A model generated the notes under the pieces. It was not told the origin of the DNA and ran no database searches. It worked only from the letters and a program-made list of their open reading frames with translations. Shown here in pieces: positions 17,301-26,398 of a stretch of DNA of 53,696 nt; the first letter of the stretch is position 1; each line of letters opens with the position of its first letter. Both the position numbers and the translations under genes were made by a program. The DNA comes from CALZFJ01 sp964459845 (lineage in GTDB: Bacteria; Bacteroidota; Bacteroidia; Bacteroidales; Muribaculaceae), in the NCBI GenBank assembly GCA_964459845.1, contig CAYWOC010000012.1, positions 1-53,696 of the forward strand, given 5' to 3'.

Positions 17301-17505
17301 GCTCACCACAATTCTCGGTATGGTGCCTATGGCTGTCGGCTCTGGGCAAGGCTCAGAGATGTGGAAGCCTCTTGGTATTGCTGTTATCGGCGGTCTTACG
17401 TTCTCCACACTGCTCACGCTGCTATTCGTGCCGGCTCTATACTGCATCTTCGCATATGTGGGCGTGAAACGTCAGCGCAAAGAGCTGCGCAAGGCGAAAG
17501 ACTGA
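14392..17505 (+). CDS. RND multidrug efflux permease (AcrB/HAE-1 type)
   Basis: The 1037-residue inner-membrane pump has the classical RND length. It has an N-terminal transmembrane helix, a large periplasmic loop, TM2-6, a second loop and TM8-12. The proton-relay aspartate pair is present in GMVVDDAIVVLEN of TM4, and the FPIDLYPD-like KLPIDLYPDID motif follows TM1, both typical of drug-exporting HAE-1 members rather than metal pumps. It would expel hydrophobic drugs or bile-type compounds using proton influx; the substrate is not predictable. It is the third gene of the operon, followed after 41 nt by a small PII-like protein. Confidence 0.97.
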   Translation: MSLYASAVKRPVMTMLCFIAVAILGLFSLQKLPIDLYPDIDTNTIMVFTSYQGASAQDIEQNVTRPLENTLNSVQHLKHITSKSRENTSVITLEFEYGYDIDVLTNDVRDKLDMVSSALPDNAENPIIFKFSTDMIPIVLLSVQAEESMPGLYKILDDGVANPLARIDGVGSVSISGAPKREIHIYVDPIRLEAYNLSIETISSIVAAENRNIPGGSFDIGSDTYSLRVQGEFVDAKQMADIVVGSVGGKNVYLHDVARIDDSLEERAQQSYNNGQKGAMIVVQKQSGANSVAISNAIMEKLPSIQKNLPTDVKLGVIVDTSDNIKNTISSLVETVLYALLFVVIVVLAFLGRWRATMIIVITIPLSLIASFIYLYATGNTLNIVSLSALSISIGMVVDDAIVVLENVTTHIERGADPKQAAVHGTNEVAISVIASTLTLIAVFFPLTLVSGMSGVLFRQLGWMVCIMMIISTTCALSLTPMLCSQWLRLNPKQGKLYKIIFTPVEKCLNALDNGYARLLNTVVRHKTSTILICMAVFAGSMFIASFIGSEFFPTADDGRLGVKLELPIGTRVEIAESSAHKLYEQWRKEYPEIKVLNYTVGQASSDNTFASMQDNGPHIISMNIRLSDPGERERKITEIAALMREDLKKFPEFKKAQVNVGGNRGGSMSGQSTVDYEIYGYDFTLTDSVAQQVKRILENTKGAADVIISRADYQPEYQVDFDREKLAIYGLNLTTAANYLRNRINGSTSSYFREDGEEYDIKVMYAPEFRTSIADIENILIYNTQGKGVRVKDVGKVVERFTPPTIERKDRERIITVSAIVQGRPMSEIVADVQPELDKLDLPVGLSINLSGSYEDQQDSFSDLGTLAVLIIILVYIVMAAQFESLTYPAIIMTSLLFAFSGIVLILWITGTNLNIMSMIGSIMLIGIVVKNGIVLIDYITLNRERGMSIRSSVVLGGKSRLRPVVMTSLTTILGMVPMAVGSGQGSEMWKPLGIAVIGGLTFSTLLTLLFVPALYCIFAYVGVKRQRKELRKAKD

Positions 17506-17546
17506 TTACTTTTTATCAACTTTTATTATACTGACTGTTAGGAAAT

Positions 17547-17840
17547 ATGAAAGCTATATTTATATCATTCGACCAAGCCTACTATGAGCGCATAGTGGAT
17601 ATGCTGGAACGCGCCAACTGCCGTGGCTTCACTGCATGGCAGGAGGTGCAAGGACGTGGTTCTAAAACGGGCGAGCCGCACTACGGCAGCCACGCTTGGC
17701 CGTCTCTCGCATCATCCATCATCACTATGGTGGAAGATGACCGTGTGGACACCATCCTGTCCAAGCTCCATGAAATGGATCTTGCCACACCGAAGCTCGG
17801 GTTGCGGGCATTCGTTTGGCAAATTGAAAAGACTATATAA
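17547..17840 (+). CDS. Small PII-like protein associated with the RND transporter (PG0541-type)
   Basis: This 97-residue cytoplasmic protein has no signal peptide or membrane helix. It resembles the PG0541 family of transporter-associated proteins, which have a PII-like alpha/beta fold and occur next to efflux genes in Bacteroidota; I place it there from memory of the family. Visible traits are an opening beta strand (MKAIFISFDQ), a GRGSKTGEPHYGSHAWP loop at the position of a PII T-loop, and a final VWQIEKT strand. It starts 41 nt after the permease and precedes the operon terminator. It could sense a small ligand and adjust the pump, but no direct evidence exists here. Confidence 0.78.
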   Translation: MKAIFISFDQAYYERIVDMLERANCRGFTAWQEVQGRGSKTGEPHYGSHAWPSLASSIITMVEDDRVDTILSKLHEMDLATPKLGLRAFVWQIEKTI

Positions 17841-17871
17841 GCTATAGCGAGGCCACCTCATTGCCATCATC

Positions 17872-17922
17872 AATAATGCTGCCCATATCACAGTGTGCGA
17901 TATGGGCAGCATTATTGTTTTT
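17872..17922 (+). terminator. Long perfect terminator ending the efflux operon
   Basis: A perfect 18-bp inverted repeat (left arm 17872-17889, right arm 17899-17916) with a 9-nt loop is followed by GTTTTT. The T-run is only on the plus strand, so it mainly stops the efflux operon. The stem also separates it from the convergent end of sprA at 17981. Confidence 0.88.
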
Positions 17923-17980
17923 ATAAGGCAGCTTCGCGACATTATGGGCAATAGCCTCTCCTAATATCGCTTATTCAGCA

Positions 17981-20900
17981 TCACTTCGTCAAGGACATTG
18001 TGATGGAGATTCCGTAGTTGCTGTTGGTGGTGGGATATGCAGTAGATGACACGAGCGGTGTATTCACTTGGTGATCAAAGTATGCGCCAAGGGTGATACG
18101 CTTGCTCAAGATATAATTGGCTGTGAAGTTCAGCGCCAATGTGCGTGTTCCGCTTGTAGCCTGCGTCAATCCTGTCTCCATCTTGCGGATCAGTGCGCTG
18201 TTGTTGGTTAGCGAGAAGTCAAGATTCAGCGTGAGGTCGTTGCTCACTCCTTGCTGCTTGCCACGCATCTTCAAGAATGTGTTGAAATTAGCTATCGTAT
18301 ATCCTCCTCCTATCACGAGCGAGCGGCTCAAGGCCTCGACAAGCTGACCTGCCGAAGAATTAAGCGTCAGCGTGCGACTGTCGCGATACTCAGCGTTGAA
18401 CGTTACATTGTTCTTCATCGTTGCCTGAACGCCTAAGAGCGGAGCGAACTTCTCTGTGATTGACACCGATGATATGTTATATGGCGATGTAGGATATGGA
18501 TTCTGAGTCAATTCACTGCGGCTGAAGCCAAGTCCGTCGCCTATGGCAAGCCAGTCGCTATAGCTTGAGAATGAGCCTACGGTGTAGGTACATTGGTAAG
18601 CGTGAGTTATGGTAAACGACTTGAATATCTTCTTCATCTTCTCAATCTTGCCAAGTCCGTCGTAGGTGACACGCCAGTTTGGCATCAGGTCGGCAAAGCC
18701 GGGGAATGGATTAAGTGTCACCTTATTTGGACTCTTGCCAGAATATGCTGCCACAAATGCAGGTATCAGCACATCGCTGCCCGACGCATTCACTCCGCCA
18801 TTATTGGCATCAAACGGCTGCCCAGCAAGGGTGTTGCCACTCATGAATCCGCCCGAAGGGTAATTCTTGCCCACATATTGACTCTGTACCCGCTCAGCTA
18901 CTACTGGAATGTACTCGAGAAATTTATTGAACGCCGCACTTTCATATCCGTTCTTCGAAGAGCAACTGCGCAATGCCGTGGCTATGGCACAGTGTGTCTT
19001 GGTGTAACTACCGCCATAGGTGGTGGTCATATCATCATACATGAATTGAATCTGATTCGTTCGATTGTCTGTACGGTTGGTTGTAAGCGTTATTTTCAAT
19101 CCTCGTATAGGCTCAAGCGTAGCCTCTGCATGGAATTCAGATGTCTTGGAATACAATGCCGGCGAGGTCTGCGTCTCGTCGCACAACAGCCATCCACGCT
19201 CTTTTGCCTTGGTGATATAGCTGTCGTCGGTGAATCCGAATGCGAAATCAAGTCCCGGAGCCATAACGTCGTAGTGGGTTGATTGCCCGAATATGTCGCC
19301 GATTTCCGGCACAAACTGTGGCAACGACAATGAGCGTGTGGTCTTGTAGCGGACACTCACATTGCGCACCGACATAGCGAAGCGTGTGGCATACTGCGCA
19401 GCCTCGCTCCAGAAGCTCTTCTTCTCGTCTTTCACCTCTACGACCACCAACTTCACATTCTTCTTTATCTTATTGAGAATTATCACATTGTTTTCGTCTT
19501 TCACCTGCACGCGTATTGTTATCGGGCGGTTGTCGTCGGTGGTAGTCCCCGTCACTTTCACCTTCTTGGTGTGCAGACCGTGGCGAAGAACGTATGTAGT
19601 ATCTTCACGCAGCATCACTGTGCGCTCGAATCGCTTAGGGCGAGTGGCGGCAGTGCGTCGGGTAGAAGACGTGGAGCTGAATCGCTTGTTCACGTCACGC
19701 AGATACTTAAACTTGTTGTACAGTTGCTCGAGATTCAAGCGTCCATCCAGATTCCACGATGCCTGGTTGGCTATACTGTTGCCCGAGTTCACATCCTCAA
19801 CAACCGTACCACGCTCCCATTTATAGGTAGAGTTATATGTTGCCGACGCTGTAATGAAGTCAAGCACAGGTATGCGGCTGAACGGTGCTTTATATGTGCC
19901 GACGAATGTCTGGTTATATTCGTATGGCGTTCCCAGTCCCTTGATGCTGCGCCACACTGAGTCGCGCCAATCCCGGTAGCGGTCGGGGAACAGCTTCTTA
20001 TTGACTGCGCCTATTGGCTCATCGATATGTGCCGTGGTATTGGAATTGAACGACAAGCTGAGCGACTTGGTGATATTCCAGTTGATGGCAAACTGACGAT
20101 CCCAAAGGAAATTCTTGCTCACCGAGATAGGCAATTCCACCGATATGTCTGTGGTGTTGCGTTCCTGCTGCTCATAGTAGTAGCGCGACATATTTGTGTT
20201 GAAGCTGATGTTGCTCGGCAGCCAGTTGAGCTCCCAATCTTTTATGAACTTCATGTTCTTAGATTTGCTCTTCAGCTTCTTGAACGGCTTGAATGCGTGG
20301 AAATATGGCGTGTAGCTATATTGGAAACTTCCGCGGTAGTCGCTCGTGTTCTCAAATTCATTGTTTGGGTCGGTATTTCGCTGCTTGTTTGATGAGTAGC
20401 TCAATGTGAAGTTGGCAGGATCCCATGGCATAGGATTCTTGCTCTGCACGTCAAATTTCAATCCCGAAACGCTGAAGCTCTCCACCGTCTTGCGGGTCAC
20501 GGCATAAGATTCTATCGAGTCGCGCTGTTCTTTTGTGGCGCAAGCATCGAGGGCATCCTTCAGCAGCACATCCTGGTCGAGAGGATTATATTTAGGCGTG
20601 GTCTTCTCTTTTGAGATTGAGTAATAGATTGGAGCCTTCAGTTTTGCCTTCTCTGGCAAGAAACGGCCCATATCCACCTGCACCGCCACATTATATTGGC
20701 CATAGGCATCCATGCGACGTTCCGACAGACTTTGATCTACCGAGCCAAAGCCCACAGTCTCCTTGTGTCCGCCTATGTTCACCGTGGCAATGTCGCTCAC
20801 ATTAAGGTTCAAGCTGCCCTTGGCTGCCCAGCCACCTCCTTCATCGAAGTCGGTGACGCGAAGCTCGTCGGTCCACACTATGCAGTCTTTGGTGGTGGCT

Positions 20901-23900
20901 GAATTGTTGCGCACACCTATCATCATCACCCGCACGTCGCTCAGTGTCGGGTTACCTATCACAGTGACACGGTTGTTGGCATGGTCTGGATCTTGCTCTG
21001 TGTATCGCTGATTATACGACACACCGCCCACTCCTGCCATCTTGTTGGCATTACGGTTCTTCTTCACACCAGTAAACACATCAAGGTCGCAGTCGAGTCG
21101 GTTCTTGTCGGGCCACACGATGCTTTGGTCGCTGGTGCTGTAGGTGCTGTATTTTCCTTCGGGTGTCACATCCAAAGGTATCTCATATTCATAATAGTTG
21201 TTTTTCACATCCGAGCCAAGGCGAAGGAACACCGACACGTCGCCATTACGCAAATTTGTCTCATCGTCGATAAGTGCCTCATTATGCACAAACATCTGAA
21301 GTCGCTTGTAGGTGCGCAGGTCGAGGCTGGTGTTTTTATACACCGCGCGTGCGTCGCCTGCTTGCAAGCCTTTCACTTCAAGAGCCATCGACTGCTCATT
21401 GAGCTGCGTCACCTGCGATTGTCCCGGGTCGATTATACGCGTGACACCCGGAGGCAAAACATAATTGACTGGCGTGCGGCCAGCATTCTCCTCGATGTTC
21501 ACTGCATTGATTGAAAGTGAGCCTTCGGCTGGAGTGTCGCCCCGCTGGTTGAGATTATAGTCGTAGGTGCGCCACTCGCCGCGAATGAGTTCAAGCGTAG
21601 CAAAGCGCAAGTGCGTTGTCTCTTTGAAGCCTGTCATAAACATACGGATAAAGCGTATGGTCGAGAAATCGGAGATGCTGCCTACGGCTTTTTGATATTC
21701 TCTCAATGGTATCTTGAATTGATACCAAGTGACGGGAGTCTCTCTACCCTGAGTGTATGCCACCGACTGGCGCATATCGGTTATGTAATTCTTACCCACC
21801 ACCAAGTCTTCGGGGCGTATCGACACCTTATACTGGTAGTAACGCTCATATTCATTCAGAGTGTTGTCTTGGTTGATGTCTTCGACATCTGGCACACTGC
21901 GCGCCGACTGGTACATGCCGTCACTTGCTTCTTGTGCCGAAAGTGAGTTACCCTCTGTCCCATTATAGTGCTTATAGCGTTCAAGTATCGACAGCCGTTG
22001 CTCATCATAATCATATCCGCGATAGAAATGATAATTGTCGCCGGCAGGGTCGTTGAATGGCGAGAATGGGTCTTGCTCCATCTTCGACACCACATCGGCT
22101 GGCAACTTGCGGCGCAGCTCTTCGAGATATGTGGAATAAGTTCCGAACTGGAACTCCTCATCATTGCTAAGTCCATCAAGTCCCACATCTTGAAGTATGC
22201 GCGAGCCACTTGTGTTGTCGAAAGCATACGACAGTGACGACTGTGTGGAGACATATCCCCATGCAGTCTCTTTCAGGTATGTCCTGTTGCCATCCACGGG
22301 CAATCCGTTTTCATAGGATTTGTAGCCGTCCTTCAGGATGTCCTCGCTCACTTCGCCGAGATTGAAGTACAGGTCTCCACCCTCGCGGTTGTCATTGTTC
22401 TCGTCAAGGAATGGGTCGAGCATCCAGAATTGTATATATTCAATGTTGGAATTTTCAAAGTTGGTGTTGTCGAGCTTGCGCATGATACCTCCCCACCGCT
22501 TTTCGGGATTAAGCAGATAACCATCGCTTCCCACTCCTGCCACATCGAGATTGTAGGGACCGCGTTCCTTGGGATAGAACGACAAGTTGAGCGTCTGAAT
22601 TGTGGATGACTCGCCGTAACTCAATTCTCTGTCGGGGAATATCTCGCTGTACGACACCTCATGGACGTAAGGATTGGACAATTGGTCAAGGTCGTTCTTT
22701 ATATATCCCGGTGCGAGCGAAGAATTGCGCTGAGTGAACAAACGGTCGATATAGTACCATGCCAGCAACGAGCGGTTTTTGCCGTAAGACACATCATTCG
22801 ACAATGCCGCTTCAGGGAACAGTCCTTCTGAACTCGGGTCATAAGGCGTAGAAGACAAGAACCATGAATATGGCGAGCGCAAGTCGATGCCTGTCTGGGT
22901 CGACTCAAAATCATCTATATATGAACTTCCTGCCGATGAACCTGATTTGCGCTTGTGAGGCACAAGCTGTGCAAACTCCCCCTTCAAGCTCAATGTAGAT
23001 GGAGTTGTGGCATTCACGGTAGGTATCTTGTTGAAAAGATTTGTTAGCCACATGAAGCTTGTGTTGTATGAGAAATTGAATCCCCATATCGTGTTGCTGA
23101 CCACCTCGTTGCCGATTGCCACTTTCTCTGTAAGCGGTTTCTCGGAATAGTGCATAATCGTACCGCCCAAATTGAAATTCTTGCTGAAAGCATAGTTCAA
23201 GTCAAGTCCGAGGAGAGTCTTGCGCTGGGTGCTGAATGTCGATTGGTTTTCAAGTGTCACGCTCACGCTTGTACCGGCATCAATAATGCTTTGGTTAGTG
23301 ATTGTCACCACGCCCATACTGTAATCCACAGTATAGTCGCTGTTCTCAGTCAGCGTCACGCCTCCGGCTGTCACCACAACCGAGCCGCGCGGCACATTCA
23401 TGGCATTCAAGCGAATCTGTGCGCCCGACGAAGCCTGATATTCGCCCACCAGCTTGAATTTGTTTTTGTCCTGAAATTGCTTGGCTGCCGTGAGCGTAGA
23501 ATCATAAAGTTCTTGATATACATATTTGTCGGCTATCACATCATTGCCAATTTTCTTGCGCAAATGGTTGCCGAATGGCTCTACCACAGGAAATATCACT
23601 TTGCCGTTTGAAGCCATTATGGTGTAACCCTCCAAGAAGTCGAAACGTCCGTCGGGATTAGTCTGGTTGTTGTTGTCAAGCCGGTCGAGATTCATGACTT
23701 GCAGGAGAGGCTTGCCGTTGATGTCGCCGGCTGGGACATAATTTATTTCAGTGCCAGTAGTGTCGCTCAGATATTTTATGTTCAGCTTGAAGTTGTTCTT
23801 CTGCACTTGATATGCCCCGAGCGAATAGACGTTTTTCATCATCAGCTTCCAGTTTGGAAGTTTTGGCGATACGGTCGCGCCCTTCAGCATCTTCACGAAG

Positions 23901-25432
23901 AGAGCCTGCGAGGCGGTGGTCACATCGCCCGAAAATTCGCCCACCTGATAGGTGTTGCCTCCGTAGGTGTATTGGAATGCCACAGCAAGCACCTCGTCGG
24001 CTCCGAGTGCCGATTTCAGCGATATATAGCCGAGTGATGTGTTCAGTGTATATTCCGACGACGACAGCAAACGCGCATTCTCCACCTTCTCATAATCGCG
24101 TCCGCCCTCGATGCCATAAGCCGACAAAGGCGCAAGCTCGCTCGCCACACGGTTTATTTCGCGTGCGCCGGGATAATTTGTCTTGATTTCATCAAGGAGG
24201 TTGTTTGATGCGTTCGATGGATTGTCGGCTGTGCCTGTAATCTGCCAGTGCGAATTTGCAAGACGCTTGTTCTCTGCCACATCCATAAAGGCTATAATGT
24301 CGCGCGACTCATTGAAGTTGCTCTTCTTGTTTGTCACCCATACTTCTATTCGTGTGATATTCACTCCCGATGACACAAGTGGAAGACGCGAGCAGAATTT
24401 GTCGTAATTATCGTAGAAGAATTGCGACAAGAAGAAGTGGCGGTTCTGGTCGTAATTGTCGGCATTGACACTGAAACTCGTGGTCTGCACTCCGCCCTTG
24501 GTGTTTACAGTCTGCGTCTCGCTGTTTTGCTGCGACACGAGCGCAGTGGCTGTCAGCTTACCGAATTGCAATTTGGTCTTCAATCCGAACAGGGCTGTGC
24601 TTCCTTTAATCAACGACGAGCCAGTGGTCATGCTCACATTTCCGGCTTCTATCAACTTGATTATCTCATCTTCCTTTCCTTCGTATTGCAGCTTAAGATT
24701 CTTCGTGTCGAAATCAAATGTCGCATCGGTGTTGTAGGTCATATTGAACTTCATCTTGTCGCCGACCGATGCATTGATTGTGGCTTGAATCTTCTGGTCG
24801 AAATCAAAATATGTTTTGCGGCGGGCATCCACCGACAACGCCGGGTTATCAGTCTTATTCGACTTTATGCCCATATTGAGCTTCACAGAGCCTTGCGTCT
24901 TCAACTGCACTCCACCCGGACCGAACACCTTTTCAAGTGGACCGAGGGCAAAGTTCATGTCAAGGAAATTAAATGGGTCTTTCTTGTTCTTCTGCTGCTC
25001 ATCGCTGTTCTTCTGCCGATAATATTCCTGCATCGACTGGCGTAACACCATATTGTTGTACTCATCGTTAGACAGCATGAACGGAGTAGCTATCTCCTTG
25101 TCGCCAAGTTTGGTACGCACCACATAGCAGCCAGTATTGTAGTCATATTCTGCTTCAGTGGTGATATTCGACGGGGTTTTCAAGTCGATGGCATGTTCTC
25201 CCTCGCTCAAATCACTGTAGTCGCTTGGCACGGTATTGCGCACTGGAAATTTCATATCCAGAGAATCGGCTTTCGTTTTTGGCAGATTGCGCGTCTCCGG
25301 CACAGGGGGAGGCGGCATAAGCGTGGATGTCTTATATTGTGCAAAGGCAAAAAAGCCGTATGCCGAACATATCACCGCTCCGCAGACAGCCAACAAAATT
25401 ATCTTATATTTACCGTTAAGTCTTCTATGCAT
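17981..25432 (-). CDS. sprA: Type IX secretion system outer membrane translocon SprA (Sov)
   Basis: At 2483 residues this is the giant outer-membrane barrel through which T9SS substrates leave the cell. It has an N-terminal export signal (hydrophobic residues 12-30), a Pro-rich linker, repeated SprA N-domain segments (for example KVFGPGGVQLKTQGS near 170) and a very long series of alternating beta-strand motifs. The C-terminus ends in YGISITMSLTK, a typical barrel strand. Length and composition agree with SprA of Flavobacterium and Sov of Porphyromonas. It starts 5 nt after the ruvA stop, a pairing conserved in the phylum that implies co-transcription and probable translational coupling. The frame is intact. 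The glycosidase at 250-2703 carries a sorting tail and is a likely client. Confidence 0.97.
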   Translation of the reverse strand: MHRRLNGKYKIILLAVCGAVICSAYGFFAFAQYKTSTLMPPPPVPETRNLPKTKADSLDMKFPVRNTVPSDYSDLSEGEHAIDLKTPSNITTEAEYDYNTGCYVVRTKLGDKEIATPFMLSNDEYNNMVLRQSMQEYYRQKNSDEQQKNKKDPFNFLDMNFALGPLEKVFGPGGVQLKTQGSVKLNMGIKSNKTDNPALSVDARRKTYFDFDQKIQATINASVGDKMKFNMTYNTDATFDFDTKNLKLQYEGKEDEIIKLIEAGNVSMTTGSSLIKGSTALFGLKTKLQFGKLTATALVSQQNSETQTVNTKGGVQTTSFSVNADNYDQNRHFFLSQFFYDNYDKFCSRLPLVSSGVNITRIEVWVTNKKSNFNESRDIIAFMDVAENKRLANSHWQITGTADNPSNASNNLLDEIKTNYPGAREINRVASELAPLSAYGIEGGRDYEKVENARLLSSSEYTLNTSLGYISLKSALGADEVLAVAFQYTYGGNTYQVGEFSGDVTTASQALFVKMLKGATVSPKLPNWKLMMKNVYSLGAYQVQKNNFKLNIKYLSDTTGTEINYVPAGDINGKPLLQVMNLDRLDNNNQTNPDGRFDFLEGYTIMASNGKVIFPVVEPFGNHLRKKIGNDVIADKYVYQELYDSTLTAAKQFQDKNKFKLVGEYQASSGAQIRLNAMNVPRGSVVVTAGGVTLTENSDYTVDYSMGVVTITNQSIIDAGTSVSVTLENQSTFSTQRKTLLGLDLNYAFSKNFNLGGTIMHYSEKPLTEKVAIGNEVVSNTIWGFNFSYNTSFMWLTNLFNKIPTVNATTPSTLSLKGEFAQLVPHKRKSGSSAGSSYIDDFESTQTGIDLRSPYSWFLSSTPYDPSSEGLFPEAALSNDVSYGKNRSLLAWYYIDRLFTQRNSSLAPGYIKNDLDQLSNPYVHEVSYSEIFPDRELSYGESSTIQTLNLSFYPKERGPYNLDVAGVGSDGYLLNPEKRWGGIMRKLDNTNFENSNIEYIQFWMLDPFLDENNDNREGGDLYFNLGEVSEDILKDGYKSYENGLPVDGNRTYLKETAWGYVSTQSSLSYAFDNTSGSRILQDVGLDGLSNDEEFQFGTYSTYLEELRRKLPADVVSKMEQDPFSPFNDPAGDNYHFYRGYDYDEQRLSILERYKHYNGTEGNSLSAQEASDGMYQSARSVPDVEDINQDNTLNEYERYYQYKVSIRPEDLVVGKNYITDMRQSVAYTQGRETPVTWYQFKIPLREYQKAVGSISDFSTIRFIRMFMTGFKETTHLRFATLELIRGEWRTYDYNLNQRGDTPAEGSLSINAVNIEENAGRTPVNYVLPPGVTRIIDPGQSQVTQLNEQSMALEVKGLQAGDARAVYKNTSLDLRTYKRLQMFVHNEALIDDETNLRNGDVSVFLRLGSDVKNNYYEYEIPLDVTPEGKYSTYSTSDQSIVWPDKNRLDCDLDVFTGVKKNRNANKMAGVGGVSYNQRYTEQDPDHANNRVTVIGNPTLSDVRVMMIGVRNNSATTKDCIVWTDELRVTDFDEGGGWAAKGSLNLNVSDIATVNIGGHKETVGFGSVDQSLSERRMDAYGQYNVAVQVDMGRFLPEKAKLKAPIYYSISKEKTTPKYNPLDQDVLLKDALDACATKEQRDSIESYAVTRKTVESFSVSGLKFDVQSKNPMPWDPANFTLSYSSNKQRNTDPNNEFENTSDYRGSFQYSYTPYFHAFKPFKKLKSKSKNMKFIKDWELNWLPSNISFNTNMSRYYYEQQERNTTDISVELPISVSKNFLWDRQFAINWNITKSLSLSFNSNTTAHIDEPIGAVNKKLFPDRYRDWRDSVWRSIKGLGTPYEYNQTFVGTYKAPFSRIPVLDFITASATYNSTYKWERGTVVEDVNSGNSIANQASWNLDGRLNLEQLYNKFKYLRDVNKRFSSTSSTRRTAATRPKRFERTVMLREDTTYVLRHGLHTKKVKVTGTTTDDNRPITIRVQVKDENNVIILNKIKKNVKLVVVEVKDEKKSFWSEAAQYATRFAMSVRNVSVRYKTTRSLSLPQFVPEIGDIFGQSTHYDVMAPGLDFAFGFTDDSYITKAKERGWLLCDETQTSPALYSKTSEFHAEATLEPIRGLKITLTTNRTDNRTNQIQFMYDDMTTTYGGSYTKTHCAIATALRSCSSKNGYESAAFNKFLEYIPVVAERVQSQYVGKNYPSGGFMSGNTLAGQPFDANNGGVNASGSDVLIPAFVAAYSGKSPNKVTLNPFPGFADLMPNWRVTYDGLGKIEKMKKIFKSFTITHAYQCTYTVGSFSSYSDWLAIGDGLGFSRSELTQNPYPTSPYNISSVSITEKFAPLLGVQATMKNNVTFNAEYRDSRTLTLNSSAGQLVEALSRSLVIGGGYTIANFNTFLKMRGKQQGVSNDLTLNLDFSLTNNSALIRKMETGLTQATSGTRTLALNFTANYILSKRITLGAYFDHQVNTPLVSSTAYPTTNSNYGISITMSLTK

Positions 25433-25437
25433 TTAAA

Positions 25438-26019
25438 TCACATCATCTTCAATGCCTGCTTTATAGCTTGCTCCACTGTAATCGACGGATTCTCGACAAA
25501 CAGTTTCTGCAAAACCTTTTGCGACATTTGCTGGGTAAATCCGAGTGCGACCAGTGCTGCAAGGGCTTCATCATACACCTCACTGGTGACAGCAGTCTGT
25601 ATTATTAACGTATCACCAGTAGGTTTTATTTTATCTTTTAAATCAACTATTATTCTTTGTGCCGTTTTTGCTCCTATTCCTTTCACAGCTTTTAGCGCAG
25701 CTACATTGCCCGAAGCTATTGTAGCCTCAAGGTCGGATGCGGTGAGCGACGACAATATCATTCTCGCAGTGTTTGGTCCCACTCCCGACACGCTTATCAA
25801 TGCCAAAAACAGCTCACGCTCGCGCTTGTCGATAAAGCCATAAAGCACATGCGCATCTTCTCGAATGGATTCAAACACATAGAGTTTTGCCGTATTCTCG
25901 TTCTGTAACTTTGTGAAAGCATTGAGCGAAATATTAAGTAAATACCCCACTCCCGAAATATCAATCACAGCGTATGTTGGTGTCAGTTCATCAACCTCAC
26001 CTTTTATATATTCTATCAT
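25438..26019 (-). CDS. ruvA: Holliday junction branch migration protein RuvA
   Basis: RuvA binds Holliday junctions and loads the RuvB helicase for branch migration in recombinational repair. The 193-residue chain has an OB-fold domain (1-64), two helix-hairpin-helix motifs (SVSGVGPNTARMIL at about 78-91 and AVKGIGAKTAQRII at about 112-125) and a C-terminal three-helix domain (about 145-193) that contacts RuvB. Length is normal. It heads a two-gene unit with sprA, and its start is about 30 nt from a repeat copy bearing minus-strand TATCTTTR boxes. Confidence 0.97.
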   Translation of the reverse strand: MIEYIKGEVDELTPTYAVIDISGVGYLLNISLNAFTKLQNENTAKLYVFESIREDAHVLYGFIDKRERELFLALISVSGVGPNTARMILSSLTASDLEATIASGNVAALKAVKGIGAKTAQRIIVDLKDKIKPTGDTLIIQTAVTSEVYDEALAALVALGFTQQMSQKVLQKLFVENPSITVEQAIKQALKMM

Positions 26020-26045
26020 CTTCTGTCGTTTCCCATTAAATTATT

Positions 26046-26140
26046 ATGTCTAAAGATAGTGCAAACCGAGTGCAAAACGCATCAAGCTTGCTTGAATGTT
26101 ATGCTGAGATGCAGCCTATTTTCTACAAAGATAGTGCAAA
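26046..26140 (-). repeat. Dispersed promoter-bearing repeat, copy upstream of ruvA
   Basis: About 1.3 copies of a 75-bp unit are present. Minus-strand boxes TATCTTTA (26051-26058) and TATCTTTG (26126-26133) are 75 nt apart, each preceded by CGGTTTGCAC. Between them lie GGCTGC...CAGC and a hairpin TCAAGC/GCTTGA. The same layout recurs at 46665-46845 in the opposite orientation. In both places the boxes point at the adjacent gene; here the inner box would start transcription about 25 nt before ruvA. Confidence 0.7.
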
Positions 26141-26347
26141 CCGAGCTTATAGACATACGATTATCAGAATATTTTTATTATACGAATTATTATACGCAAC
26201 TCACACCTATAGACTTCCTATGATTTAAGCTCATTTAGATGCACCAATATTGGCTAAAATTTCGGGAAAAGTATTTCAAATATCGTATGGGCTACTACTG
26301 TGTGAAATCAATTTCTGGTTTTTAAGCTAAATTATTGGCAAATCTGT

Positions 26348-26355
26348 TATTTTTG
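26348..26355 (+). promoter_or_regulatory. -7 promoter box for the DUF1460 gene
   Basis: TATTTTTG matches TAnnTTTG exactly, 44 nt before the ATG at 26399. The -33 region has only a TTTA-like match. Confidence 0.5.
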
Positions 26356-26398
26356 TAGTAATTTCGTTCTCAGAAATTTTTGAAAAAACCGACAATAT

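Larger units (their letters stand above)
26020..26398. other. 379-nt divergent intergenic region between ruvA and DUF1460 gene
   Basis: It contains the 75-bp promoter-bearing repeat (26046-26140) facing ruvA, an AT-rich middle without recognisable features, and a plus-strand -7 box at 26348-26355 facing the DUF1460 gene. A short plus-strand reading frame at 26046-26228 runs through the repeat and is not taken as a gene. Confidence 0.6.

Noticed and set aside
18593..19282. 229-codon plus-strand frame within sprA
   Set aside because: It is antisense to the intact sprA frame and has no recognisable domain; similar frames occur throughout the antisense of this gene.
26046..26228. 60-codon plus-strand frame upstream of the DUF1460 gene
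   Set aside because: It runs through the promoter-bearing repeat, has no protein-like composition and opposes the ruvA promoter.
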